Below, in pieces: positions 31,792 to 42,181 of a stretch of DNA of 63,124 bases; position 1 is the stretch's first letter; every line of letters starts with the position of its first letter. The notes under the pieces are model-generated. The model was given only the letters and a program-made list of their open reading frames with translations. It searched no databases and was not told where the DNA came from. Both the position numbers and the translations under genes were made by a program. The stretch is taken from positions 1-63,124 of the forward strand of contig DHVZ01000075.1 of the NCBI GenBank assembly GCA_002412925.1. Reading direction: 5' to 3'. This DNA comes from Anaerolineales bacterium UBA5195 (GTDB lineage Bacteria > Chloroflexota > Anaerolineae > Anaerolineales > Villigracilaceae).

Positions 31792-33798
31792 ATGAAAAAC
31801 CATAAATATTTCTGGCCTCTACTTCTCATCCTGCTTTTTGTTTCGGCGCTGGCCTACTTGCCACTGGTCGGCAGCTTGGGCTACATCAAAGACGATTGGT
31901 TCTTGATTTATGATGCCCACTCTCAGGGAGCCGGCTTCTTTCATGAAATCTACCGGATTGACCGCCCCGCCCGCGCCTATGTGATGCAATTTATATATTC
32001 CGTTTTTGGGGACTGGGTGCTTTTTTACCACCTGGCGGCCTATCTCTACCGTTTTATCGCCGCAGTCGCCTTCTTCTGGGCGCTGGTCAAAACCTGGCCC
32101 CGGCGCATGGAAGCCGGTTTTGTGGCTGCGCTCTTCTTTCTGCTTTATCCCGGCTTTTTATCTCAGGTCAACCCGATCGATTACCAGGCACAGTTATTGA
32201 GTCTCTGCCTGGCCCTGGTCTCGATTGCGCTGACCATCCAGGCCATTCAGACAAAAACTCTTGTCCCTCGGATTGTTTACACAATACTTTCGATTTTGCT
32301 TGGACTGGCCTATCTTCCGCTGGTGGAATATTTCATCGGCTTTGAAGCCCTGCGCCTGGTATTCATTGTCCAACCTTTGATACCCAAAAAGGGACATTCT
32401 TTTAAAGCCCTGCTCGCATCCGCCCTGCGTTTGTGGCTGCCCTTTTTGACCATCCCGGCAGTTTTCCTGGTCTGGCGCTTGTTCTTTTTTGAAACCGAAC
32501 GGCGCGCCACCGATGTTTCCCTCCAGCTTGGACAGTTGTTCAGTTCCCCGCTGACCGGGCTGGGATGGCTGCTTGTCCTGGCTGAAGACAGCCTCAAAGC
32601 CATTTTCCTGGCCTGGGCCATCCCGGTCTATCAGCTCGCTTTTGACCTGCGCTTGCGCGATCTGCTGACGGGCCTGGGGATCTCAGCAGTGGCGATTGTG
32701 CTCACGCTCGCCGGTCTCTGGTGGCTGGCGCGCAAGCCAAATCCTGCCGGGCAGGCTGAAAACGAGTCCGATTGGCGCATTCAGTTCCTGGTGATTGGCA
32801 CACTCGTTGTGCTGGCGGGATTGCTGCCAGTCGTGATGGTCAATCGTCATGCTGACTTTGGAGATTATTCCCGCTACTTGTTGGCCAGCGCCGCTGGGGC
32901 CGCCATGGTTGCGACTGGGTTGATTGGCCTGCTGGAGCATCGACACGTTCGCACAATCTTGATCAGCCTCCTGGTTCTGTCTGCGACTCTCACCCACTAC
33001 TCGAATGCCGTCCAGGTTGCGCTGGAAACGCACAACCGCCGCGATTTCTGGTGGCAGGTCAGTTGGCGAATCCCTGCGCTCGAGACCGGAACCACGCTGG
33101 TAGCAGAATATCCGGTTGGGGCCATCCAGGAAGACTATTTTGTCTGGGGCCCGGCCAACCTGATCTATCAGCCGCAAAAGCAAACCCAGATTCCGCTCGA
33201 GATTAAAATCCCGGCTGCGGTCCTGACCGATGAAAATGTCCTCCGGGTTTTGCGCGGCAAAGGCACTGAGACCCAGCTCAGGCGCGGGAATAACGTTGTC
33301 CGCGACTATGGAAACGTTCTTGTCCTGACCCAGGCCTCTGCCGGGAGCTGTGTCCGCGCAATCAACGGGGAATTCCCCGAACTGTCGGAAAAAGACCAAC
33401 AGCGCATCCTGCTGGTCGCGCCCAAATCGAAAATCGAAAACGTTCTGGCCGAGGGGAAATCGCCAACCCCGCCGATTGAGCTTTTTGGTCCCGAACCCGC
33501 TCACGGCTGGTGTTATTATTACCAGAAAGCCGCCCTGGCCCGCCAGCTTGGCGATTGGAAACAGGTCGCCGCTCTCGGTGAAAAAGCGCTGGCTGAAGGC
33601 TACTACCCCTCCGACAAGATCGAATGGATGCCTTTCCTGCAAGCTTACGTCGCGCTCGGCCAACCAGAGAAACTCCGCCGTTTTGTGAGTATCCTGGGCG
33701 AAAGCCCTTTCATCCAGAAACAAGTTTGTGCCACCCTCTCCGCGGGCATCTCCGACCCGGAACTGTTCGCCTACATTCAGGAATCCTTCTGTAAATAA
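31792..33798 (+). CDS. large GT-C-like membrane protein (paralogue 2)
   Basis: This 668-residue protein is a tandem paralogue of the previous gene, 22 nt away. The first loop is GYIKDDWFLIYDAHS, then IDRPARAYVMQFIY, and WRLFFFETERRATDVSL matches WRLFFFESARRATNIDV in paralogue 1. The C-terminus has HGWCYYYQKAALARQLGDW followed by TPR-like helices. About 11 hydrophobic segments are visible. Duplicated GT-C genes next to each other often add successive or different sugars; here this is inference. A two-unit heptamer (33424-33440) encodes KSKIEN. Confidence 0.7.
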   Translation: MKNHKYFWPLLLILLFVSALAYLPLVGSLGYIKDDWFLIYDAHSQGAGFFHEIYRIDRPARAYVMQFIYSVFGDWVLFYHLAAYLYRFIAAVAFFWALVKTWPRRMEAGFVAALFFLLYPGFLSQVNPIDYQAQLLSLCLALVSIALTIQAIQTKTLVPRIVYTILSILLGLAYLPLVEYFIGFEALRLVFIVQPLIPKKGHSFKALLASALRLWLPFLTIPAVFLVWRLFFFETERRATDVSLQLGQLFSSPLTGLGWLLVLAEDSLKAIFLAWAIPVYQLAFDLRLRDLLTGLGISAVAIVLTLAGLWWLARKPNPAGQAENESDWRIQFLVIGTLVVLAGLLPVVMVNRHADFGDYSRYLLASAAGAAMVATGLIGLLEHRHVRTILISLLVLSATLTHYSNAVQVALETHNRRDFWWQVSWRIPALETGTTLVAEYPVGAIQEDYFVWGPANLIYQPQKQTQIPLEIKIPAAVLTDENVLRVLRGKGTETQLRRGNNVVRDYGNVLVLTQASAGSCVRAINGEFPELSEKDQQRILLVAPKSKIENVLAEGKSPTPPIELFGPEPAHGWCYYYQKAALARQLGDWKQVAALGEKALAEGYYPSDKIEWMPFLQAYVALGQPEKLRRFVSILGESPFIQKQVCATLSAGISDPELFAYIQESFCK

Positions 33799-33802
33799 GC
33801 CT

Positions 33803-34771
33803 ATGCCTACAATCCTTTTCTCTGCCCCGTACATGCTCCCCTTTGTGGAGCGCTTCCGCCCTGTCTTTGACCACTACGGGATTGACCTAATCCTCCCCGA
33901 GACAGTTGCCGAGCGCCTCGAGGAAGCCGATATCCTGAAATACGCCGGTCAGTTCGATGGCGCTCTTTGCGGCGATGACCGCTACACTCCGCGCGCGCTC
34001 GAAGCCTGCGCCCCGCGCCTGAAAGTCATCTCCAAGTGGGGAACAGGGGTGGATTCCATCCACGCTGAAACCTGTGCCCATCTTGGGATCAAACTAGGAC
34101 GGACTCCGAATGCCTTTACCCTCCCGGTGGCGGATACCGTCATGGGTTACATCCTGGCCTTTGCGCGCCGCCAGCCCTGGATGGACAAAGCGATGAAAGC
34201 CGGCATCTGGGACAAAATTTCCGGCAAAGCCCTGCACGAGCAAACGCTTGGGATCATCGGCGTTGGCACGATTGGCAAAACCCTCGCCCGCCGCGCCCGC
34301 GCCTTTGGGATGAAAATTTTCGGCACTGACATCCTTGAAATTGACCATGTCTTCATCGCCGAAACCGGGATCGAAATGACAGACCTCGCCACGCTGATGG
34401 CAAATTCCGATTACATCAGCCTGAACTGTGACCTGAACCCCACCAGTTACCACCTGATCAACGCTGCGAGCCTCTCCTTTGCTGACAACACAGCCGTGCT
34501 GATCAACACGGCGCGCGGCCCGATCGTCGATGAACCTGCCCTGGTCGCAGCGCTCCAATCGGACAATCTCGCTGGCGCAGCCCTGGATGTCTTCGAAACC
34601 GAGCCGCTGCCGCACGACAGCCCGCTGCTGAAAATGGACAATGTTATGCTCGCCCCACACAACGCCAATTCCAGCCCGGCCGCCTGGGAGCGGGTCCACT
34701 GGAATACGATCAAAAACCTGCTTGATGGATTGGGCATGGACTCGACCCACCTTGAAACTTTTCGTAACTGA
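33803..34771 (+). CDS. D-isomer-specific 2-hydroxyacid dehydrogenase
   Basis: This 322-residue NAD-dependent enzyme of the phosphoglycerate dehydrogenase type shows KWGTGVDSIH, the Rossmann motif LGIIGVGTIGKTLARRA (near residue 150), NTARGPIVDEPAL with the catalytic Arg, a Glu in DVFETEPLP, and His in LAPHNANSSP in place of the usual TPHxA. It has no ACT domain. Similar enzymes lie in nonulosonic acid clusters beside SDRs, as here. It forms a chain with the SDR gene that follows (31-nt gap). The ATG at 33803 starts directly on the conserved N-terminus. Confidence 0.85.
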   Translation: MPTILFSAPYMLPFVERFRPVFDHYGIDLILPETVAERLEEADILKYAGQFDGALCGDDRYTPRALEACAPRLKVISKWGTGVDSIHAETCAHLGIKLGRTPNAFTLPVADTVMGYILAFARRQPWMDKAMKAGIWDKISGKALHEQTLGIIGVGTIGKTLARRARAFGMKIFGTDILEIDHVFIAETGIEMTDLATLMANSDYISLNCDLNPTSYHLINAASLSFADNTAVLINTARGPIVDEPALVAALQSDNLAGAALDVFETEPLPHDSPLLKMDNVMLAPHNANSSPAAWERVHWNTIKNLLDGLGMDSTHLETFRN

Positions 34772-34802
34772 TCGCTGATTTAACAAATAACCCGGAGACC
34801 AG

Positions 34803-35554
<752 letters not shown>

Positions 35555-35558
<4 letters not shown>

Positions 35559-36373
35559 AACAATCCCTCAAAGCCTCCTCCCTCTGGCCCTTCATCCGTG
35601 ATACCTACATCGGCCTCCGCGACCTGCCGCAATTGCCAGCCGCCTACCTGCATCCCTGGCGGCGTGAAGCCAAACGACGGCTGGCTGCGCTCAAAGATCT
35701 TCACAAAGGCAAACGCGCCTTCATCATCGGCAATGGCCCCAGCCTGAAGCAGACCGACCTGGGCAAGCTCAAAGGCGAAATCACTTTTGGGATGAACCGC
35801 ATCTACCTGATGTTCCCCGAAATGGGCTTCAAAACCACCTACCTGAGCGTGGTCAACGATCTGGTCATCGAACAGACTGCCAGCGACCTGGCCGCCCTCG
35901 AGCTCCCCAAATTTCTCTGCTGGCGCTCCCGCCGCTTCTTCAACCCTGACCAGTTCCCCAATTCTAAATCTCCCAATTTACCCACCTTCATCTACACCAC
36001 CTACGACTCTCCCCGCTTCTCTTCTGATGTCCGCGGGCGGGTCTGGGAGGGCGCGACGGTCACCTACGTCACGATGCAATTGGCCTTCCACATGGGTTTT
36101 AGCGAAGTTTACATTATCGGCGTCGATCACAATTACGAGACCAAAGGCAAACCAAATACCACCATCACCTCCACCGGCGACGACCCCAACCACTTTTCCG
36201 GTCAATACTTCGGAAAAGGTTTCCGCTGGCAGCTTCCCGACCTTGAAACCTCCGAAATGGCCTATCGCCTGGCGCGCCAGACTTACGAAAAAGCCGGACG
36301 TCGGATTGCAGACGCAACCGTCGGTGGGAAACTGACCATTTTTGAAAAAGTGGACTATAACGCGCTCTTTTAG
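35555..36373 (+). CDS. DUF115 (MptE-like) protein
   Basis: This 272-residue protein contains KRAFIIGNGPSLKQTDLGKL (near residue 50), the DUF115 nucleotide-binding motif, followed by GMNRIYLMFPEMGF and YIIGVDHNYET. DUF115 occurs in archaeal pterin kinases (MptE) and in Maf proteins, which attach nonulosonic acids to flagellin. In this context, with NeuA and NeuB nearby, a glycan-transfer role is plausible but unproven. An in-frame repeat-like tract (35953-35985) encodes QFPNSKSPNLPT. The start overlaps the SDR stop, and its own stop overlaps the next start. Confidence 0.78.
35953..35985 (+). repeat. in-gene degenerate tract
   Basis: CCCAATTCTAAATCTCCCAATTTACCC has a 7-8 bp period of CCAATTY units, like the tract in dnaG. 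Confidence 0.6.
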
Positions 36374-37896
36374 TGGATCCTGTTTTGAACCAGACTTCCC
36401 GCAACCTGTTTACCGCGAAATGGACGTTTGCCTTCCTCCTGGTCTTTTTATTCGGCCTGGGAGCCTTTCTTCGTTTTTCCGATCTTGCTTCCCCACTGCT
36501 GGATTTCCACCCCACCCGGCAATTATTCTCCGCCATCAAGGCGCGCGGACTCTACTACCAGACCCTGCGCGATGCCCCCGCCTGGCAAAAGGATTTGGCC
36601 GTCCGCCAGTTTTCCGGTGAAGCGACCATCGAGCCACCCCTGATGGAAAACCTGGCCGCCGGCCTTTACGTTCGCTTCGGCCAGGAAAATACCGCCTACC
36701 CTCGCGCCATTTCGGCCACTGCCTGGCTCATCGCCGCCTCTTTCGTATTCCTGCTATCCAAAAACATCTCTCATTCACTGCCTGCCGCATTTGCTTCCCT
36801 GGCTTTTTTCCTATTCCTGCCTTATGCCATTCCCGCCAGCCGCGCTTTTCAGCCAGACCCACTGATGCTGATGCTGGTCGTCATTTTCTGGTGGAGTATC
36901 GAAATTTGGAGTCGGAAATCTCCCGATTTTCGTAGCGCCTGGGGCTGGGCCATCCTGGCCGGTCTGGCTGGCGGGCTGGCCATCTTTGTCAAATTCCCCG
37001 CCGTGTTTTTCATCGCGGGCGGCGCGCTGGGCGCCATCCTGGCCAATTCCAGCTTGAAACAATTCTGGAAACATCCGACCAGTTGGGTGATTGCCCTGCT
37101 TTGCCTCCTGCCGCCAGCCGCGTATCTCTATTACGGACTTTTCATGAATGGCTTCCTCGGCCAGCAATTTGGCAGCCGCTTTTATCCCGAGCTGTGGAGC
37201 AAACCATTCTTTTACCTGCGCTGGTTCCTGGCGCTCTCGGAGGTGATGAATGTACTCTGGGCAGCCTTGGCAGTTTTAGGTTGGCTCGTTTTTTCCCATA
37301 AACCGGCAAAAGTTTTTCTTGCCGCGCTATGGATTTCCTACTTCATTTACGGATTTGTCTTTGCCCACCATATCTCCAGCCACGATTACTACAGCCTGCC
37401 CTTAATTCCCATCGCAGCCCTGTCTCTTGCGCCATTCGCAGCAGAAATTAACTCGATTCTCTCGAAAAAAATCCAACCTTCACGCTATTTTCAAATCATT
37501 ACGCTTGTCTTATTACTCATTACCCTTTCTCTAACCACCATCAAACAATATCTCAACCTGCGCAACAATGACTATCGTCAACAGGCTGCCTCCTGGGCTG
37601 AAATTGGAGATGCTCTCGGTCACCAGCCGGGTGTCGTGGCGCTGATTACCGATTATGGTTATCCATTGGCTTATTACGGCTGGCAAAATGTCAGTATTTG
37701 GCCCCTACCTGGGGGTGTTGGCAGGTTCGATGAAGATTTTGTCTTGCACACCCGCAAGAAAGCTTACTTCCTGATCACTGATTTCGATGAATACAACCGC
37801 CAGCCAGATCTTCAAAAAGAACTGAGCGAAAACTATCCGGTTTTGGCGCAAGGGAGTGGCTATCTGATCTTTGACCTGAAGCCTCCCAAGCCATAA
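36373..37896 (+). CDS. glycosyltransferase family 39-like membrane protein
   Basis: This 507-residue protein has about 10 hydrophobic segments. The first loop, FLRFSDLASPLLDFHPTRQLF, carries the Asp typical of GT39/ArnT-like transferases, and EPPLMENLAAGLYVRFG follows. The C-terminal soluble part is short (about 90 residues). It should take sugar from a polyprenyl phosphate. It starts with GTG overlapping the preceding stop (TAGTG), so it is translationally coupled to the DUF115 gene. Substrate unknown. Confidence 0.8.
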   Translation: MDPVLNQTSRNLFTAKWTFAFLLVFLFGLGAFLRFSDLASPLLDFHPTRQLFSAIKARGLYYQTLRDAPAWQKDLAVRQFSGEATIEPPLMENLAAGLYVRFGQENTAYPRAISATAWLIAASFVFLLSKNISHSLPAAFASLAFFLFLPYAIPASRAFQPDPLMLMLVVIFWWSIEIWSRKSPDFRSAWGWAILAGLAGGLAIFVKFPAVFFIAGGALGAILANSSLKQFWKHPTSWVIALLCLLPPAAYLYYGLFMNGFLGQQFGSRFYPELWSKPFFYLRWFLALSEVMNVLWAALAVLGWLVFSHKPAKVFLAALWISYFIYGFVFAHHISSHDYYSLPLIPIAALSLAPFAAEINSILSKKIQPSRYFQIITLVLLLITLSLTTIKQYLNLRNNDYRQQAASWAEIGDALGHQPGVVALITDYGYPLAYYGWQNVSIWPLPGGVGRFDEDFVLHTRKKAYFLITDFDEYNRQPDLQKELSENYPVLAQGSGYLIFDLKPPKP

Positions 37897-37910
37897 CCTG
37901 CCGCCTGTCC

Positions 37911-38891
37911 GTGTATCTGCTTGATTCGTTGCACTTTTACCGGGAATCCAAAAAACTCTTGACCACCATCAGCATTATCACCCCCTCTTTCAACCAGGCC
38001 CGCTTCCTTGAGCAAACCATCTGCTCGGTGCTGGAACAGGAGCCGCCGCCGGATGAATATTTCATCATCGATGGTGGCTCGACCGATTCCAGCGTGGGAA
38101 TCATCAAAAAATTCGAAGGTCGGTTGGCGGGTTGGGTTTCAGAAAAAGACAAGGGCCAGGCAGATGCCATCAACAAAGGGTTCCGTCAGGCGCAAGGCGA
38201 AATCGTCGCCTGGCTGAATTCGGATGACTATTATCTCCCCGGCGCAATCCAAATCGCAGTGGAAACGTTCCGCCAGCACCCCGAGGCAGGCTTGGTTTAT
38301 GGAAATGTCCTCTCTGTAGACGAAAACTCCGTCACTTTCAACCTGCAGACCTTCAAACCCTTTGGCCTGCTGGATTTGATGTCTTTCCAAATCATCAGCC
38401 AGCCCGCCGTTTTTATGCGCCGCTCTGTGCTGGAACAGGCGGGATTTCTCGACCCAAGTTTTCACATGCTGCTCGATCATCACCTCTGGCTGCGAATGGC
38501 AAGAATTTCATCGCTGGTCTACATCCCAGAGACACTTGCCGCCGCTCGTTACCACGCCGGAGCCAAAAACCTGGCAAACACGGAGGATTTTGGCCGCGAG
38601 GCTTTTCGGATTGTGGAATGGATGGGCAAGACCCCCGAGTTTTCACCTGTTTTCGAGCAGCACACAGCCCGCATTTTGGGCGGAGCACACCGCCTCGACG
38701 CGTTCTACCTGCTGGATGGTCACCAATACGCTGCCGCCCTGGCTGCCTACTGGCAGGCATTCCGTTATAACCCGGTGGTGGTCATCAAAGCAGGTCATCG
38801 CGTGATCTATGCCCTGCTGGCCTTGCTTGGTTTCGCCCGCCTGCGCAACGTGTATATGCGCTGGCGAGGCAAACTCCGCGCGGCCAAATAA
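37911..38891 (+). CDS. glycosyltransferase family 2
   Basis: This 326-residue GT-A enzyme has ISIITPSFNQARFLEQTI, FIIDGGSTDSSVGII, a clear metal-binding motif in IVAWLNSDDYYLPGA (near residue 105), and FMRRSVLEQAGF with ML(L)DHHLWLRMA as acceptor and catalytic region. It is cytoplasmic, with a hydrophobic C-terminal stretch (VIYALLALLGFARL) that may touch the membrane. It starts with GTG 14 nt after the GT39 stop. It closes the glycan block. Confidence 0.88.
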   Translation: MYLLDSLHFYRESKKLLTTISIITPSFNQARFLEQTICSVLEQEPPPDEYFIIDGGSTDSSVGIIKKFEGRLAGWVSEKDKGQADAINKGFRQAQGEIVAWLNSDDYYLPGAIQIAVETFRQHPEAGLVYGNVLSVDENSVTFNLQTFKPFGLLDLMSFQIISQPAVFMRRSVLEQAGFLDPSFHMLLDHHLWLRMARISSLVYIPETLAAARYHAGAKNLANTEDFGREAFRIVEWMGKTPEFSPVFEQHTARILGGAHRLDAFYLLDGHQYAAALAAYWQAFRYNPVVVIKAGHRVIYALLALLGFARLRNVYMRWRGKLRAAK

Positions 38892-38960
38892 TCGTGTGAA
38901 GCGCCTACCGACAGAATCGATAGCGCCGCATTTACAAAGCATGGCTTTGATTTGTATCAA

Positions 38961-38967
38961 GTATAAT
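38961..38967 (+). promoter_or_regulatory. candidate leaderless promoter of coaBC
   Basis: GTATAAT ends 8 nt before the coaBC ATG, which leaves room for a transcription start at or next to the start codon. No Shine-Dalgarno sequence is visible. Confidence 0.5.
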
Positions 38968-38975
38968 GATAATGT

Positions 38976-40187
38976 ATGACATTATTTTCAGGGAAACACA
39001 TTCTTCTGGGTATTACGGGGTCAATTGCGGCCTATAAAGCTGCCGACCTGGCATCCAAACTGACCCAACAGGGTGCCCGGGTGGATGTGATTTTCACCTC
39101 CGGCGCAGAAAAGTTCATCACCCCGCTAACCTTCCAATCGGTCACCGGGCAGAAAGCCTTTAACGATGCCGCCCTGTGGGGCGGCGAAGCGCACATCCTG
39201 CATGTCGGCCTGGGACACAGCGCTGACTTGCTGGTGATTGCGCCCTGCACCGCCAACACGCTGGCCAAACTGGCGCACGGACTGGCAGATAATTTACTGA
39301 CAGTCACTGCGCTGGCCATGAGCGGCTCCATCCTTATTGCCCCGGCAATGGATGTCGGCATGTTTGAAAACCCGGCCACCCAGGCAAACGTGCGTATTTT
39401 GCAGGAACGCGGCGTTCTTTTTGCCGGGCCAGCCGAGGGGCGCATGGCTTCGGGGTTGAGCGGCAGGGGCCGTATGTTGGAGCCTGCCGAAATCCTCGGC
39501 CACATCCGCCTGGCACTGGCGCGGGGCGGCAAGCTGACCGGAAAACGCATTGTCGTCACCGCAGGCGGGACACAGGAACCGATCGATCCCGTCCGTTACA
39601 TCACCAACCGTTCTTCGGGGAAACAAGGCTACGCCCTGGCGCAAGCCGCGCTGGATGCGGGCGGGGCTGTCACACTGGTGACACACCCCACCGGGCTGGT
39701 ACCGCCCGTCGGTGCTGACGTGGTCGAAGTCCGGACCACGCAGGAAATGCTGGACGCCGTTCTCAAGGCCTGTGATAACGCCGATGGCCTGGTGATGGCC
39801 GCAGCCGTGGCAGATTTCAGGGTCAAGCATGTGGCCGAACACAAGTTAAAGAAACGGGACGGGATTCCGCAGATCGAACTGGCAGCCGCACCAGATGTGC
39901 TGGGAACGGTGGCACAGGCGCGGGGGAGTCTGAAACGTCTCAAAGTTGTGGCCGGGTTTGCTGCAGAAAGCCGCGACCTGCTGGAAAATGCCAGCGCAAA
40001 ATTAACGTCAAAACAACTCGATTTCATTGCCGCGAACGACATCTCCGCAGAAGATGCGGGGTTCGCCGTGGATACCAACCGCATCACCCTGTTATACGCT
40101 GATGGCCGGCGCGAGCCTTTGCCGCTGATGGGCAAAGACGAGGCGGCTGATGCCATTGTTGAACGGGTGGCGGCGCTCCTGGAGTAA
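38976..40187 (+). CDS. coaBC: phosphopantothenoylcysteine decarboxylase / phosphopantothenate-cysteine ligase
   Basis: This 403-residue bifunctional enzyme makes 4'-phosphopantetheine for coenzyme A. The CoaC flavoprotein half has ILLGITGSIAAYKAADLASK and GHSADLLVIAPCTANTLAKL; the conserved PAMNxxM motif reads PAMDVGM here. The CoaB half begins near residue 188 with IVVTAGGTQEPIDPVRYITN, then SSGKQGYALA and KLKKRDG with the CTP-binding lysines. The length is typical. A metallophosphoesterase gene begins 1 nt after its stop codon. Confidence 0.95.
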   Translation: MTLFSGKHILLGITGSIAAYKAADLASKLTQQGARVDVIFTSGAEKFITPLTFQSVTGQKAFNDAALWGGEAHILHVGLGHSADLLVIAPCTANTLAKLAHGLADNLLTVTALAMSGSILIAPAMDVGMFENPATQANVRILQERGVLFAGPAEGRMASGLSGRGRMLEPAEILGHIRLALARGGKLTGKRIVVTAGGTQEPIDPVRYITNRSSGKQGYALAQAALDAGGAVTLVTHPTGLVPPVGADVVEVRTTQEMLDAVLKACDNADGLVMAAAVADFRVKHVAEHKLKKRDGIPQIELAAAPDVLGTVAQARGSLKRLKVVAGFAAESRDLLENASAKLTSKQLDFIAANDISAEDAGFAVDTNRITLLYADGRREPLPLMGKDEAADAIVERVAALLE

Positions 40188-40188
40188 T

Positions 40189-40920
40189 ATGCGCGTCTTA
40201 GTGATTTCTGATATCCATGCGAACTTGACCGCACTGGAGACTGTGCTGGCGGATGCCGGCCCGGTGGATGAGACCTGGTGCCTGGGCGATGTGATTGGCT
40301 ACGGGCCTGATCCGAACGAGGTGGTCGAACGTCTGCGCGACCTGCCAAACCTGTCCATCATTTTAGGCAACCATGATGTTGCCGTGCTGGGACAGATGGA
40401 TTATGCCGTCTTCAACAACGAGGCGCGCAAGTCGCTGCTTTGGCAAAAAAAGAGCGTGACACCCGCCAACATGATCTACCTCGAGAACCTGCCGCAAGAC
40501 ACACTGGTTCGCGAGAATGTGACCCTGGCGCACGGCAGCCCACGCGACCCGGTCTGGGAATACATTTTGAACACATTGGTGGCGCGGCTGAATTTTGAAG
40601 CCTTTACCACGCCTTTTTGTTTCGTAGGGCATTCGCACATCCAGTGCTTGTTTCACCTGGATGTCGTCAAAGACCGGGTCATACTGGATATTCCCAGGTC
40701 GGGCGAAGTGCTGAAGCTTACCCCGCGCGCGATCCTGAATCCCGGCAGTGTGGGACAACCCCGCGACCGCGACCCGCGTTCATCCTATGCGATCTATGAC
40801 CCGCAGGCTAGTACCTGGGAGCCGCGGCGGGTGGAATACGATCTGGAAGCGGTCCAAAAGCGCATTCGCGCGGCAGGTTTGCCCGAAAAGCATGCCCTGC
40901 GCCTGGCGGAGGGCTGGTAA
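40189..40920 (+). CDS. metallophosphoesterase family protein
   Basis: This 243-residue calcineurin-like phosphoesterase of the YfcE/MJ0936 type has all metal ligands: DIHAN near residue 7, GDVIGYGPDP near 36, LGNHD near 63, AHGSP, and GHSHIQ. Members hydrolyse phosphodiesters or phosphoproteins; the physiological substrate is unknown. The ATG at 40189 gives the canonical N-terminus MRVLVISDIHAN and is separated from the coaBC stop by one base, so the two genes are coupled. A dispersed repeat begins at the stop codon. Confidence 0.88.
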   Translation: MRVLVISDIHANLTALETVLADAGPVDETWCLGDVIGYGPDPNEVVERLRDLPNLSIILGNHDVAVLGQMDYAVFNNEARKSLLWQKKSVTPANMIYLENLPQDTLVRENVTLAHGSPRDPVWEYILNTLVARLNFEAFTTPFCFVGHSHIQCLFHLDVVKDRVILDIPRSGEVLKLTPRAILNPGSVGQPRDRDPRSSYAIYDPQASTWEPRRVEYDLEAVQKRIRAAGLPEKHALRLAEGW

Positions 40921-41098
40921 ACGCTGGTTGAGCGCTATCCTGAGCCTGTCGAAGGCTAGGGCGCTGGTTTCCGTCCGCGCACTTGTATATCTTCTGTGAA
41001 CTGCGCGGTGTGAACGCAAGCGCAGGTGTCGAAACTAACGCTTACAGGTTTCGATCTGCCGCAAAGAACGCGGCTGCTCAACCCCTCGTCTTTTGCGG
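40921..41098. repeat. dispersed intergenic repeat, copy B
   Basis: It starts CGCTGGTTGAG and ends CTGCTCAACC, with the internal blocks GAGCCTGTCGAAGG, GCAAGCGCAGGTGTCGAAAC and AGGTTTCGAT. It aligns with copy C over nearly its whole length and with copy A over the central part. It fills the space between the phosphoesterase gene and the DUF4349 gene. Confidence 0.8.
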
Positions 41099-41168
41099 AA
41101 CAATTTAGCGGTGCATCACGTCCTTTGAACAGAAATCACCTTTCGCTTTTTTCATAAGGAGGAGCACC

Positions 41169-42119
41169 ATGAAACCAAACCTGCTTTTCATCTTCGCCAT
41201 CGCGGCCCTTTTCCTGGGGGCCTGTGGGATTGCTGCCGCGCCCGAGCCATTCGAGCTCCAAAGCCCGTTAAAGGCGGAAGGGGGCGCGATGGACGAATAC
41301 CAGGCCGCGCCCGCTGCCCCGGCGAGAACGGTATCAGGGTACACGGAAAATACAGGGCTGGTGAACAACCCTGTCCGCCAGGATCGCATTGTCATCCAGA
41401 ATGCTGACCTGTCCATCGTGGTCAAGGACCCGGAAGCCAAGATGCTTGAAATCGGGGCTATGGCGCAACGCCTGGGCGGGTTTGTGGTTTCGTCCAAAAT
41501 GGGCAAAACCCCGATCGGCGAGGATACCTCGGTTTCCTATGGCAATATCAGCATCCGCGTCCCGGCCAAAGACCTGGACGCCGCCCTGAACGAGATCAAG
41601 GCAGACGCGGTCGAAGTTCAAAGCGAGAACCGCAGCGGCGAGGATGTGACTGATAAATACGTGGATTTGCAATCGCAGTTGAAAGCCAAACAGGCTGCCG
41701 AGACCAAATTGTACGAAATTCTCGAGAAAACTGAGAAGGCCGAAGACACGCTGCTGGTCTTCAACCAGCTAACCCAGATCCAAAGCGATATTGAAGTGCT
41801 GAAGGGCCAGATCAATTACTACGAACAGGCCGCCGCGCTTTCAGCCATCAGTGTGCGCCTGGTTGCCGAAGAGACCATCCAGCCGCTCAAAATCGCCGGT
41901 TGGCAGCCTCAGGGCGAGGCGCGCGATGCCGCACAGGCGCTGATTAACTTCTTCCAGGGCTTTATCAATTTCCTGATCTGGCTGATCATCCTGATTATCC
42001 CGGTGGCTGCCGTTATCATCACTTTGTTGGCCCTGCTCTGGCGGCTGCTGCGCTGGTTCTGGCGCAAAGTCTTCCCCAAGAAAACCCCGGCTTCCCCTCC
42101 GCCCGCGCCTGTCGGATAA
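41169..42119 (+). CDS. DUF4349 lipoprotein
   Basis: This 316-residue protein has a lipoprotein signal (LFIFAIAALFLGAC, Cys at residue 18), a disordered Ala/Pro linker, and the DUF4349 domain: DRIVIQNADLSIVVKDPEAK, GGFVVSSKM, SVSYGNISIRVPAKDLDAAL and SENRSGEDVTDKYVDL. A coiled coil (residues 150-225) and a C-terminal membrane helix (FLIWLIILIIPVAAVIITLL, near 270) follow, then a basic tail. The family is common in Firmicutes and Chloroflexota and its function is unknown. A helix at the end after a lipid anchor at the start means both ends are membrane-bound. AAGGAGGAG precedes the ATG. Confidence 0.85.
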   Translation: MKPNLLFIFAIAALFLGACGIAAAPEPFELQSPLKAEGGAMDEYQAAPAAPARTVSGYTENTGLVNNPVRQDRIVIQNADLSIVVKDPEAKMLEIGAMAQRLGGFVVSSKMGKTPIGEDTSVSYGNISIRVPAKDLDAALNEIKADAVEVQSENRSGEDVTDKYVDLQSQLKAKQAAETKLYEILEKTEKAEDTLLVFNQLTQIQSDIEVLKGQINYYEQAAALSAISVRLVAEETIQPLKIAGWQPQGEARDAAQALINFFQGFINFLIWLIILIIPVAAVIITLLALLWRLLRWFWRKVFPKKTPASPPPAPVG

Positions 42120-42144
42120 CCCACCGACCCTCTTGCAAAGGTCT

Positions 42145-42177
42145 GCCCCTCTCCTAACCCGGAAGAGGGGCTTTTTT
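42145..42177 (+). terminator. intrinsic terminator
   Basis: An eight-pair stem GCCCCTCT / AGAGGGGC is followed by TTTTTT, between the DUF4349 gene and rsmG. Confidence 0.85.
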
Positions 42178-42181
42178 GCAG

